Shown here piece after piece: positions 20,928 to 35,400 of a stretch of DNA of 60,000 nt. The stretch spans positions 92,851,476-92,911,475 of the forward strand of contig CM043944.1 of the NCBI GenBank assembly GCA_014529385.2. Reading direction: 5' to 3'. The notes below the pieces were generated by a model that saw only the letters and a list, made by a program, of their open reading frames with translations, was not told the DNA's origin and ran no database searches. The position numbers and the translations under genes were made by a program. The stretch comes from Adiantum capillus-veneris. Lineage: Eukaryota; Streptophyta; Polypodiopsida; Polypodiales; Pteridaceae. How positions within the stretch are numbered: position 1 is the stretch's first letter; each line of letters starts with the position of its first letter.

Positions 20928-20967
20928 TGAGGTAGTAGGCTCCTATTCTATGGGGTCTACTACCTCA
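20928..20967 (+). promoter_or_regulatory. 3'-terminal hairpin of copy A
   Basis: TGAGGTAGTAGGCTCC pairs with GGGGTCTACTACCTCA around a short loop: 11 perfect pairs plus a GC-rich extension with two G-T pairs. Copy B has it at 28,431-28,470. It sits just before the (CA)n end and is a candidate RT recognition structure. Confidence 0.55.
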
Positions 20968-20996
20968 TAGGATATGGTGCCTGGGAATTGGTGGGT

Positions 20997-20997
<1 letters not shown>

Positions 20998-21040
<43 letters not shown>
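20998..21040. repeat. (CA)n at the A/B junction
   Basis: About 43 bp of CA separate the copy A 3' end from the copy B repeat. Junctions at 10,570-10,600 and 28,498-28,608 carry the same dinucleotide. Confidence 0.95.
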
Positions 21041-21043
<3 letters not shown>

Positions 21044-23032
21044 TACATGAGGTCTTTTAACTGACTCATCTCTTAAATTTGACAAAAAGAAGCCTGGCTG
21101 ATAGGTATTTTGGGATCCCTTCATCTACATCTCTATTAAACCGCCCATTACATGATCACAAAGACAGCTGTCGTAGTAAAAACAGGTGTTTGGATGCTCT
21201 CCTAAAGGTAGGATACGAGTCGCCAAGACTACCCCATACTCCCGGGTGTGCGGAGTACTGTTAAAATATCCTCTTAGTAGATGACCATAACTACGATACA
21301 AAAAAATCTTATGAGGTTCTCGACTGTAAGCCATTATAGGATAAATACACCTGAGGAGTAAGTAAGCTGATATGTAACAACTCGAGAAAAGTTACTCCAT
21401 ACTGATACCGTGGACGTGGTTGTGTAAAAATGTCATCTGGCTTTTATACACCCACCTTTTGACTTCGAGACAAAATTGGAAATAATAAATGATCACCTAA
21501 AATTGCTGTCGCTAAGTAGTGTATCTCACACCGTTAAGATCAGGGCAGGTATACTGTACCCTAGTGGATGGCTGCATGACATAAGCTAATTGTAAGGTTC
21601 TATTGAATTGATAACGAGTTGTGTAGGATCAACTTGGGCTAGGTACAAAAAGCTCGTAATGGGTTACGGACGGGGTATCGACCGCATAAGTTTTTTTTGG
21701 TTGCAAGGGTGTAATTTGGTACTATATGACTTGACCTTACTATTAACTTAAAAAAATCTCTATACACATAAGAATACTAAGTAGCGTTTTAAGGCTTCTA
21801 TGCATTTAGTTTCGGGCTTCTTGCAACACGCCACCGCTTGTGTGCTAGGGTTTAGTTTGCACCTGATTGCAGCAGCGAGTGTGGGGCCACTTTTTCTGGA
21901 ACAACCGGATCTTCGGTTGGGGACAATCCCTGAGTATATGGCCCGTATGGGCGTCCTCGAGTGCGGCTACCGGTCCGAGTCTGTGGCGGATCTTCTTCTG
22001 ATTTGCTTCAGCAAATATAAAAGCCTCTTAAAAAGTGAGTACTCTTACTCACTTAGCATCGTGCTGTATTCACCTGTGCCTGCATTCTAAACTGTGTGGG
22101 TTAGAAGCTATTTTCTACTGTGTGCTCAACATGCGGAAAAAGAATGGGAAGTAGATTGTGGAAGCTTCTTCGTCTCCTAATCTATAGGTTAACAAAAAGT
22201 CTTTCTTGCTCTCGAGACTGTCTAAAAATACTGTGAAGCTATGCTGAAACTGTTTTGAAAGGCTGTGAAAAAACCAGTAATTAGATTTAAAAAAAAAAAC
22301 CCTATTCCGAAAACTGACCTTTCTGGTTTATGGGGTGAATATGAGTAGTAATATTTGTTTGCTTTGGGAATGATGGAAGTTATGGTTCTCTTTGACTAAT
22401 GATGTAAAGGTCCGTGAAATAAGCGGAATGTGGAAATAAAAACCTGGTTTTGTAAGCGAGTTGTTTTGGATGGGATAAGTCTGACCCTATCGGCTAAGGA
22501 ATACCATGTCTTAAGTATGTCTAAATATATGGCAGGATTGAGGATTGGACTGCATTATGTTTGGTTGGAAAAGGTAAGGTTAGCTGGTGATGATTCTAAT
22601 TTTTTGTTAAAAAAGCTACTTGATAGCAGAAATGTACGTATAGCAGGTCTTTGTATAGAGCCAGAAATTCACAAATAATAATAAAAAAAGCTCAAAACTG
22701 TGAGCAAGTAATGGTCGGAGACCTGTGTCAGCTATAATACTAAGTAGTTTGGAGTACACTGTGTACATTGGCTGACCTTAGACTGATTCAATTCATAGTA
22801 CAGGTACCTAATTCGTGAAATTGTCTAAAGAGACTTTGAATGAGTGAAAACTGTTTTTAGATTTGTTGCCATATTGGCTGATACTCTATAGGTATTATAT
22901 GTGTTTTTTACTCCCGCGTTTTTACCGTATTACATCACAAGATGGGAAGATTAGTGAAAGGTTCTTTTGCTAATCACGGATTCAGCTTATTGACAGATTT
23001 CTGCTCGCTGGGGCTGTTTGACCATGGGTAAT
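21041..23032 (+). repeat. LTR-like repeat of copy B
   Basis: It begins AATTACATGAGGTC and matches copies A and C. A 306-bp segment present in A (about 10,878-11,183) and in C is missing at about 21,315. TATA and hairpin are at 22,014-22,054, and the 82-codon frame at 22,430-22,678. Confidence 0.8.
22430..22678 (+). CDS. Conserved 82-codon frame (copy B)
   Basis: Same frame as 12,296-12,544. Relative to A it has two synonymous changes and the Lys-to-Glu change near the C-terminus (IEPEIHK). No ATG start. Function unknown. Confidence 0.45.
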   Translation: MEIKTWFCKRVVLDGISLTLSAKEYHVLSMSKYMAGLRIGLHYVWLEKVRLAGDDSNFLLKKLLDSRNVRIAGLCIEPEIHK

Positions 23033-23866
23033 TGAAATAAAATAAGCTTGAAAATGTACTTATAAATAACAGAAAACAGTGAGCTGATGGTTCGGTTACC
23101 TCGGTAAGTTGTAATACAGATGTGTTGTAGTGCTCTAGATAAGGTAACAAATCCTGGACTGATTTGGTTTTTCTTACTGAATCGACAAAAGGTTATTCTG
23201 AATTTACTGAATACTGGTGTCAGATGTGTAGTCCTACCTTCGGATATTTTGTAGTAACTAAGTGGCACCATATACCGGTTGTGGTAGATAACTGGTTTCA
23301 TATTTACTCGGTGGTTTTTTACCATAGTGCATCACAAGTGGTGTATATTAGTGAAAGTTTCCGGTTGCTGTTCACCAATTCAGCATAGGGACCGATTTCT
23401 ACTGGCCATAGTATGTTGGACCCTCGGGTATTCAATAAAATGTGCTTGCCATTGTCTGCTCGCCTATTTCTCAAGTATATTTCAACTGGTCTTTTCCTAC
23501 CATTTTGCTTTATATACAACAAAAAGCTTCTAGTGGGTTCGTTTAAAAGGGACTTGATACCATGAGGAATATCATAATTTTTTCCTTAAGATAAATCCTA
23601 GCTTAAGACTTTTATGTCATTTCTTTCTCGGACGATGTCTGAGCTGGCTCTAAGGGACCGAGTCGTCTAGTGCATTTTGGTATGCAATTTATAGCTGGCT
23701 TAGGGCAGCAGTATGTTGAACATGACATAATAACATTGTTATTTCTTGATTAAGGAAGCGTATATCTAAACAGAAAGGAGGGAGTCTCTAGTTTATTGGT
23801 AAATACTTATGTTTTTTTGGTGGATATCTCAGCTTGGTTATAAATTGGTTCTTCAAACAATTTCAG

Positions 23867-23870
<4 letters not shown>

Positions 23871-23961
<91 letters not shown>
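23871..23961. repeat. (TA)n, about 45 units
   Basis: An uninterrupted TA tract. The same place in copy A (13,748-13,776) has only about 14 units, so it expanded after the copies separated. Confidence 0.95.
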
Positions 23962-23962
<1 letters not shown>

Positions 23963-24704
23963 ATACAAGGAAGTGGTGGTCTTTAATAAACTCAGATCTG
24001 GCTCGAGATTGCTCGTGCATAACTCTATAGTGTGAAATTCTCTCCAATCTGTTTAGGAAAGAAGTTCTTTTTTTGATAATCTCCCTAATATACGCCTAAA
24101 ATCTTAGGATCTGTAAAAGAAAGTTTTTAAATCAAGAAATATATCAGATATTTAGCAGGTCTATGGGGTTTATCAATTTCCTTATCAGATTGGCATAAAG
24201 CCAAGTAACTATTTTATCTAAAAGAACAAAATACAAGTTAAGAACTATGTTTTTTTTATGGTGACATGGATAACAATTGGGATGCCCAGCACCACCTGCA
24301 TAGAGTCACGTGCTAACGAATTGTTTTCTTGTGGCTATGGGTGCAGGTGAGGGCTACCTTCCTTGATTAGAACATTCTGTTCTTAACATATGGATGATCT
24401 TTTAATGTGAAGATAAAGTTCCCAGACTTTGGGTTGGCGGTTTCCCGAGCTATCTTCTGTTTTCTTCATTACCTTGTACAAAATTTGTTTTCAACTGCAA
24501 ATAAATTATTGTACAAATCCATTGTACTTTTCTAGAATTGTTGGTCTGTGAACAGTTAGTGTTCGTTTGCGTATATATATAGATTTAGAACTGCTACACA
24601 CACAATAAACGCAAAAGAGAGATTGACTCGGTTGTTGATCTCTCTCATACTATGACTCTAGAAATAATCGCCTATTATAGTATAATTTATTATACTCTAG
24701 TAGG

Positions 24705-25019
24705 TTGGGGTGCTATCACACAGTCTCAGTGGTTCTTTTTAACCTGACTGGTGAAAGGTTGCTAGCACTACCACTCCACTCTATCTACATGATTCTCGTT
24801 CTCACTTTACTTTATACTATCATTTCACAAGCTATTACTTCTGTTTACCAGGTTTTGGGAAAGCTCACTGCAAGAATGAAAGTCTGCTCTGACCCAGAAA
24901 AAAGAGCTCTGATTTCGGAGAAGTTACGACTCACTAAAGAAATAGAAAAGACCTTCCCTAATATCTCACTTAAGATTAGGCCTTACCTACATAGGGCTGT
25001 AAAATTCAAAAAGATGTAA
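24705..25019 (+). CDS. Small frame ahead of ORF1 (copy B), about 104 codons
   Basis: The uninterrupted version of the frame broken in copy A. An ATG inside the frame aligns with codon 17 or so. A hydrophobic stretch (LPLHSIYMILVLTLLYTII) suggests one membrane segment, then a basic helix (KLTARMKVCSDPEKRALISE) follows. It stops about 70 bp before ORF1. No family recognised. Confidence 0.4.
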   Translation: MGCYHTVSVVLFNLTGERLLALPLHSIYMILVLTLLYTIISQAITSVYQVLGKLTARMKVCSDPEKRALISEKLRLTKEIEKTFPNISLKIRPYLHRAVKFKKM

Positions 25020-25087
25020 CTCTATGTGTTAGATCTTCAGGTCTACACTTCTTCGATAATGCTATGGAATTCTAACTACTGATAATT

Positions 25088-26412
25088 TTGCAGATTGTTT
25101 CCCTTTCCCACGGGCTCGCTCTTCCTTTGGAACCCCTTTCCCTTGCTTCTATTCTTGTACTAAAATGTATACAAGATAGAGAAGCCTCTACCTTAATTTG
25201 CGAAGCTTCGAAGGAGTCTAGTCTGTCTCTTGTCCAACTTATTTCATTTGACCTATGGGTAAAACTACTAGCTCTCCTTGTTAAGAATAAATCTAATGGT
25301 ATGAACCTTTTGATGGAGTTTATTTCTAATCTGGTTGGTCTTTCCAAAGCCCATATTCAGGACTTAGTATCTTTCTCTTCCAAAGGCTCTGAACTTTCCA
25401 ATCTTCTTAGAAAATTTTGTGGGCTTAGTCCCATCTTTGTTACGGCTTCCTCTACGCCTAGAGTCCCTCCACCGAATAGCCTCTTTTGTAGAGATGCAGC
25501 TGCATTAGAAGCGGTAAAAGAATTTCAGAAGGACCTTTGTTCACTCAGTGAAGCTTTGCTTTTGGACATGGTACCGAAAGTCTCTAGGGCCTTTCCTTTT
25601 TTACCTTCTCGACAAATTGAGGTAGAATCCTTGGGGGTTGAGCACAGGCTGTGGATGTTCCTGAATAAAGGATTTCTTGCACCCATTTTTATGGAAACCT
25701 GGGTGTTCGTTGCCAACCTGGCCCCTGCTACTATTGAGGAATGCAAACTTAAAGTTCTTAAAGGGATCTAGCTCTTGGACAAACGGGATCTGATTAAAGC
25801 TCCATTCAATATGAGTTTCCTTGATGATAAAAAATGTAGTTCGAATACAGGTTTATATGCAAGAACTAAAGGAGTGATGACCTTTAGTAAAAGTAATGCT
25901 GATTACTACACTGACACAGTGTGGAATGTGTTCAGGCCTTACCTTAAGTGTGCATGCAGATTCTTAGACCCCAAAACTGCTTGTGAGTCAAGCATAATTT
26001 GGTTTGACCATGCTATTTGGTACTCCCTCAACAATCTGCCTAGTATCTTTCCTAACAAAGCAGAAGAATTTCACCTTTCCCTCTTTTGCTCATGGCTCGG
26101 TGGACAAGCTAAGGATCTGGTCTTAGCGCAAATTGCCTTTATTCTACAGATCAATTATGTGTGACACACTTGAAGAGCTTGGTTCGGATGGGTGTGCTAC
26201 TCTGCTAACCACTTATGGCGGCTTTAAAGGTATCAAAAGTATGGTTGGGCAAATCAAACCGAATATTGAAGATGATGAATCTCAAGTTTCAAAACGATCT
26301 AATACTCTTATCTCTCCGGCGGCGTCTTATCTATGTTTGGAAGAGGGAGAGGTAGAAGTTATGTGAGAGGACGGGGAAGAAACCTACCAATCAGAAACCT
26401 TTTGGATATGTA
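25088..26412 (+). pseudogene. ORF1 of copy B, broken
   Basis: This is homologous to 14,905-16,263 with about 3-4 percent nucleotide difference, many of the changes altering amino acids. A TAG at 25,769 replaces a Gln codon, a frameshift occurs near 26,150, and a deletion near 26,330 removes part of the Ser/Thr-rich segment before the Arg-Gly tail. Not functional. Confidence 0.7.
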
Positions 26413-26429
26413 ATATGTAGGTACGAAGG

Positions 26430-28412
26430 AATGCATGTGGAAGACTTTACCTACCTCCAAAGGAAGAAGCATGTAATAAGAGTTTCTCACATTGCTTGTT
26501 TACTAGCAAGATTTTGGATTTCTTTACTCCCCAAGCTATTTTCTTAGAATGTTTTGGACATATTTTTGGATCGAATTTATTACTAAAAGATGTGATGATT
26601 GAATGGAAATACGTGCCGCCTATTAAGAATCTTTTTTATTCAAATGAATTTCTCCATAACAATGAGATTCCTATCTGCTCTTGTCATCTATTTCAGAAAT
26701 TCTGTAAAAGCTTCACTGACTTTGGATTACATGTTTGTACATCTAACTTAGAAATCATTTCAGACCCACAGGTAAGGAGCCTCTTGAGTAAAGGCTTGAA
26801 TCATATTCCTCCTTTCCACTAAATCCTCAAAGTGCCTTATTGGCGCTACTTGAATGCCTCGCCAACTTGGCCTTAAAACTCCAACTGGAGGAGGAAGTTC
26901 ACTTCCAACTTACCTCAACACTCACAATAATTTTTTGGAAAAAGATCAGTCTTATGCCACAAGTATGGCTAAGCACTGATACTACTTGGCTTACGGCTAA
27001 AATTAAGACCTCTATTTCTGACTCAAAAGAGAAATGGCTCATTGTTGGTTTATATAAAGCCTCAAATACGGCGTCCTTTATTTGTAAAAGATTAGCATTC
27101 GAGGCTGCCAATTCAAGACTTAATAGTAAGGACTTTCTTAAACTTGAGAACTCTCCGCTTTGTGTAGCTACAACATTAAATAATGAATTATCAGGACTTG
27201 GTTATTGTCCGGAGTCTCTGAAAATTCATGTACTCTTCCCAACATATAAGAATCACAAGCATAAATTTAGATGGATTTCTGACGCTTCCAAAAGCCTGTT
27301 CTCTTGTGTTACGAATGATATCACCCACTGCATAAATTTTGTTCTACTACAAATTGAAGATATCTGTTCCATCAAACATAAAGATATAAAAAGATTCAGA
27401 AATATAAATTATTGCCCTTTTTGGGTCATAAAAAACGCAGCAGAGGTGTCTATCAACCTCCCTGAAAACATTTTCTCTATCTTCACGGCAGACATAACTC
27501 AATGTTATAAAAATATCCCTATAGATGGACAGTATGGGCTTGTTAATACCTTATCTTGTCTTATAAATATTGCCTTTGCCCACATAAATACACTTGGGTA
27601 TACATGCATCTCACTAAAAGGGAATAAAGGATGGGTGAAAAAATCGAATAAATCTACACCTTTCATCTTTAAAGAGGGTGATTTATATATCTTTTGGCTA
27701 CTTAATAACAATTGTATCCAAGTAGGTGATACCTGATACAAACAAATTCTCGGTATCCCAATGGGATTTGCATGCTCTCCGATTATGTGTAATCTCTATC
27801 TTTGTTACTTCGAATACTAGTGGCTCCTAAAAAAATTAAATAACCCAGCAAGTACTTTGTTACTCACACACTTTGAACATTCGTTCAGATTTATGGATGA
27901 TCTGTGTAGCCTCAACAATCCTATGTTTATTACTCTTAAAGATATATATCCACCTTGCCTTAATATTGAACCTACATTCTCTGAGAGAGTTCTATGATAG
28001 GATAAATGGATTATTTCTAGGACGCATTTCCTGAATATTGAGTTTATTTTGACTCCCCCATTCTTGGGAAATTTTTATACTCGCTTTTTTTGGAAAAGAG
28101 AAAAGCTTAAGCTTGTTTCCTCCGAATTTACAAAGAGGAAAAGCAATAGACCTGTCAAGAACTCTCTACACACCTGTCTAGGAATGCTTTTTCTTATAAT
28201 GTATGCCTCATCCGATTGTTTTAGAGCATATGAAGAAATCAATACTCTGATTACCAAGTTCATTAATAATGGGTTTACAAAAAAAGACCTTGTTGCATGT
28301 ATCTGCAACTCCCTAGAAAAACACAACTAGACCTACCTTAAGTTTGACTTACAAAATTTGATAAGTCTACTTAAATCAGAACAAAATCTATCTACAGCAT
28401 CGCATGTTGCAA
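26430..28412 (+). pseudogene. ORF2 with RT of copy B (no insertion, one frameshift)
   Basis: This copy shows the uninterrupted order: N-terminal part, the SKGL motif, linker (TSTLTIIFWKKISLMPQVWL) and RT core. A one-base loss in a T run near 26,812 shifts the frame, after which 26,840-27,736 is open. RT boxes are at 27,491 (Asp of ADIT), 27,752 (GIPMG) and 27,893-27,901 (MDD). It shares four stops with copy A (27,734, 27,818, 27,995 and 27,998) and has a private TAG at about 28,328. From 26,985 on it differs from copy A at only a handful of bases in 1.4 kb, far fewer than upstream. Confidence 0.65.
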
Positions 28413-28430
28413 AGCAATATAAACACTTCC

Positions 28431-28470
28431 TGAGGTAGTAGGCCCCTATTCTATGGGGTCTAGTACCTCA
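28431..28470 (+). promoter_or_regulatory. 3'-terminal hairpin of copy B
   Basis: TGAGGTAGTAGGCCCC pairs with GGGGTCTAGTACCTCA, with one mismatch relative to copy A but a stronger GC extension. It lies about 27 bp before (CA)n. Confidence 0.55.
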
Positions 28471-28495
28471 TAGGATATGATTCCTGGGAATGGGT

Positions 28496-30897
<2,402 letters not shown>

Positions 30898-30900
<3 letters not shown>

Positions 30901-31042
30901 TTGCACGCTGACTTGCAAGCTGTTTTGACAACAGTGTTAATATCAACATCTGCAAAGAATGAATTTGCAATATGGCAAAGCTTAGGTTTGAAAGTGTGAA
31001 TTACAATATGCAAGAACTTATACAGGAAAAGTCTCTCTCTCC

Positions 31043-31083
<41 letters not shown>
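30898..31083 (+). repeat. Right flanking duplication of the array
   Basis: This matches 10,378-10,600, including the terminal (CT)n(CA)n. Three bases (AAT) at its start also fit the element, so the junction has short microhomology. Confidence 0.75.
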
Positions 31084-31199
31084 TGCTCTTGCATAACAGG
31101 TCTTGAGTTGAACTCTCCTTGACGGATAGATCTTTAAGGTCTGTTGGGATAGTTTCCTACAACGTTAAAACAATCTTCTTCTTCTTCTCTCTCTCCTGC

Positions 31200-31200
<1 letters not shown>
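31084..31200 (+). repeat. SINE-like fragment (3' part)
   Basis: It carries TCTTGCATAACAGG, a B-box-like TCTTGAGTTGAACTCTCC (31,101-31,118), and the tail GATAGTTTCCTACAACGTTAAAA followed by CTT and CT repeats. This matches the repeats at 51.4-51.9 kb but lacks the A-box half. Confidence 0.55.
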
Positions 31201-32222
<1,022 letters not shown>

Positions 32223-32236
32223 CGGTGAAGGACTTA

Positions 32237-32362
32237 GGCCAAGGGCTTGGACTGGGGGACCAGTGTGGAAGGGGGATCCGCTTAGGGCAAGAGCTAGGAG
32301 CTAGGCCTATATAAAGGGTGGTAGGGAGGAGGATCCTATGTCTTAGTCTCCTAGGTCTTACA
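32237..32362 (+). mobile_element. 5' LTR of the LARD-like element (5'-truncated)
   Basis: It matches the 3' LTR at 37,571 from its GGACCTAGGCCAAGGGCC part onward, holds a TATA box (TATATAAA, 32,308-32,315) and ends TCTTACA just before the primer-binding site. About 55 bp of the LTR start are missing. Confidence 0.75.
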
Positions 32363-32376
32363 CTGGTATCAGAGCC
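32363..32376 (+). promoter_or_regulatory. Primer-binding site of the LARD-like element
   Basis: CTGGTATCAGAGCC directly follows the LTR end. Confidence 0.85.
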
Positions 32377-32438
32377 AGGGAGGGAGGTGAGAGCTATGGA
32401 GGAAGGGGAAGGACTCTCGATTCGAACTCTCTCTCTTT

Positions 32439-32481
<43 letters not shown>

Positions 32482-35400
32482 CATGAGAGTTTCCATGGAG
32501 AGCTCAAGAGGCCGATCCAGGCCGTGGGCAGGAGCCCTTAGCAGTCGAGGGCGGGAACAACGAGCATGCAGGGCCGTGGGAGCGGCGGCTTGCACACAGA
32601 GGGAACCCGTGGCAGACCTGCACAAAACGGGCTGCGCTCAGCATCCTTGGGTTCGCAGGAGGGAGGGGAGCAGCTTCCGTTTCTGCTGCCTTTGCTCTTG
32701 AGGTCCACATCGCCCCCCCTTGCTGTGTTTGCCTCGGCACAGGTCGCCATGAAATTGGCAGGGCAAGGTTATTTTTTGTTTTTTTCTTTTCATCTTGTTT
32801 TTTCACGATGGCGCCCAAGGGGCCGCACACACAGGCAGTCTTCCAAGGGGTTCCCCCCTCGCAGTGCCATGGGCAACGCGGCATGCACGGCATGCAAGAC
32901 GGAGGACGGGAAAGGACAGTTGATCGGCCTCGAGCCATTTCGACCCGACAGACATGTTGGCCCGACCACCCGCATGCATGGATCAGAAGGGAACTATGGA
33001 TTCGAACAATCACCATCCCAACATCACGGCCTTGAATTATGCTCGCATGCATGGCTCAAAAGGAAGTCACGAACAGTCGGCCAAGGGTCGTTTCGAACTC
33101 ACCATTACGAATCCATATGAGCTTAAGCATGCTCGGGCTACATGCCTTTTGTTTTTCCGCTTGATAGCACCTTTCTATTGCTGATTTGACGTGAGGAGTG
33201 CGGTCCAATATCAATATCATCTTTGCCTCTCCAAGTATAATTGACATGATTATTACGGAACACTTTGACTACATCGACATCGATTTGACGATTGTCTCCG
33301 ATACAATCGGCTATCCAAGAGATAAAGTATTGAAGCATTTAAGTGGCATTGGTATCTGCTGCAACTCCTTCGGCATATTGCGAGGTATTTTGGACGATCT
33401 GGTAAAAAATCAGCTATTTCTGTTAAAGTTTGCTTTTGGTTTGGGTTCCAACTTGTGAATGGATTTTCGTCCACGGGATAGGTTGTACTTTATCAAGCAA
33501 GGCTTGATTGTCATTACAGCACGGATCTATTGACTTTAGTCACTCCCATTGCTTGGCATGTAGGATTGACTAACATAACTGATCATTCATGCATAGAGTT
33601 CAATGCATATGTCCTCAGCACATGGGACATACTTCTTATTTGCAGCTTTGGTTATTGCCTGCCATGTTGCATACACTGTAGCCTTGACCCACGACACAGG
33701 TCCTCAACAGTTTAACTTTGGGGTGCAAGCATAGCATCTCGATTTTTTAATTTTTTTTTGGCATCTCACGGAGATTGGCAAGGCTTGTACCTAGACTTCA
33801 TGAACGGTGCAAAATTATTTGGCATGGCCGACTCTTTGCACATCATACAAAGCTCTCTTTCCCATGTTTCGGACAGTTGACAGTGGCAAAAAATATCTCA
33901 ATTACTTATCAACCTGCTGAACTCTTTGACGTGGTCGTTAGCTGCACATTGTCAAGGATGGCATATTTGACATGGTCGATTCAATTTTGCCACGATATAT
34001 GTGGGTCGATAACAACATTTATTGGCTACACATTACTTATGTGACACACGGCTTTAATTTATGCATTTTGCATTACGACTTCCCAAGATTGGCATATGCT
34101 ATGAGCATACAAAATTGGAAAGGAACAGGCAATGTGCTTGCAGGTTCTTTCCTATTGAAGGTTATTTCATTATGTACCAGACGGGTGTATAGGATATACG
34201 CGGGCATCTGTGCAGATATGGCTATGAGCCATTTCGGAATGAGTTTTTCCTTCCCAATTTCATGACAACTGGTTGCAGCAACAACTCCCAGGTTAGCCAA
34301 GTTTAAGTTTTCCTTGTTTTTCCCTGTTTACACTTTACTTGGCAATTACTGTCATTGTGCAAAGCAAAGTTCTTTGGCAATTTTATATGAAGCAAGACTT
34401 ATCCCTTGTGCCAAGGTCCTGCCCATTGACTTGGCATCACGGGCAGTGGCACACAAGTTTGGGGAACTACCACAATGGGAATAGCAGCTCATAGAATCCT
34501 TACCAGTCTAAACTGTGCAAGGCACTTATGGTTTTGGTTCTCATGGTTGAGGCCATCACTCTCCAAAGGCATGCTACTTAGGTGTATTCAATTCTACCGC
34601 CTCGTGAATTACGCTTCCGCTATCACACTTGCAACTCTGTCAACGAACATACTAAAAAAGGGATTGTTTACAACAACACTAAACAGAACCTAAACTTTCG
34701 ACTTATTTCATAGGCGAAGTGCCATATTAAGTCATTTTTGTAAAGTCACGACCCCATACATGGTAAGTGGGGCAAGCTGTGGCTTGTTTTTTCTCTTTCC
34801 TCTCTTGATGAAAGCATGATACAGGCCGATTGTTGCATGCTTATAGGATAAGCTGCCAGTCAGGCATAAGATGTCTAAGAGCACACATTCTGGGCACACG
34901 CACACTAGAAATTTATGGAAAGTTCCTCAGCCCAGCATGCTCTTCTTTTTGTTCTCTATCTTTCTCTCTAAGAAAAAAAAAACGAAACTCTTCTAAGAAG
35001 CTTTTGATACATATTTTTCTCGTGAATCAGCTTGAGCCAAGGTGCTCTAACTCACAGCTAGCACGTGGCTAAGATGCTACTCAAATTAGTCTTCATCGGT
35101 TCATCGATTGAACACTATTTTGCATAAGGGCTATGAGCCAAACAGGCTAAGAGCCATTGTCAGACCAAGGGTAAGACCCAACTATTGGCATTCTTTGGGT
35201 GATTGTTTTCAAGATATACCCAAGGAAATACACATTGACGTTAATGGACAAGTAAGAGTCTTGTCATTACGGATGTTTAGGGTGTCATTTTTGCACTACA
35301 TATTTTCAGTGTGACACTCAAGTTGAGTTTTTGATAATCTTCAACTCACAGCAGCTGATCTCTACAAGAAAGTATAGATGCATCAATCAGTTGCGATAGC

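Noticed and set aside
20928-20967. The array's 3' hairpin begins with TGAGGTAGTAG, identical to the animal let-7 start
   Set aside because: let-7 is an animal microRNA; similarity stops after about 12 bases and the stem is explained as the element's own 3' structure.
32504-33120. Overlapping frames of about 180 codons on both strands
   Set aside because: They lie in the GC-richer leader of a non-coding LTR element, overlap each other and show no family wording.
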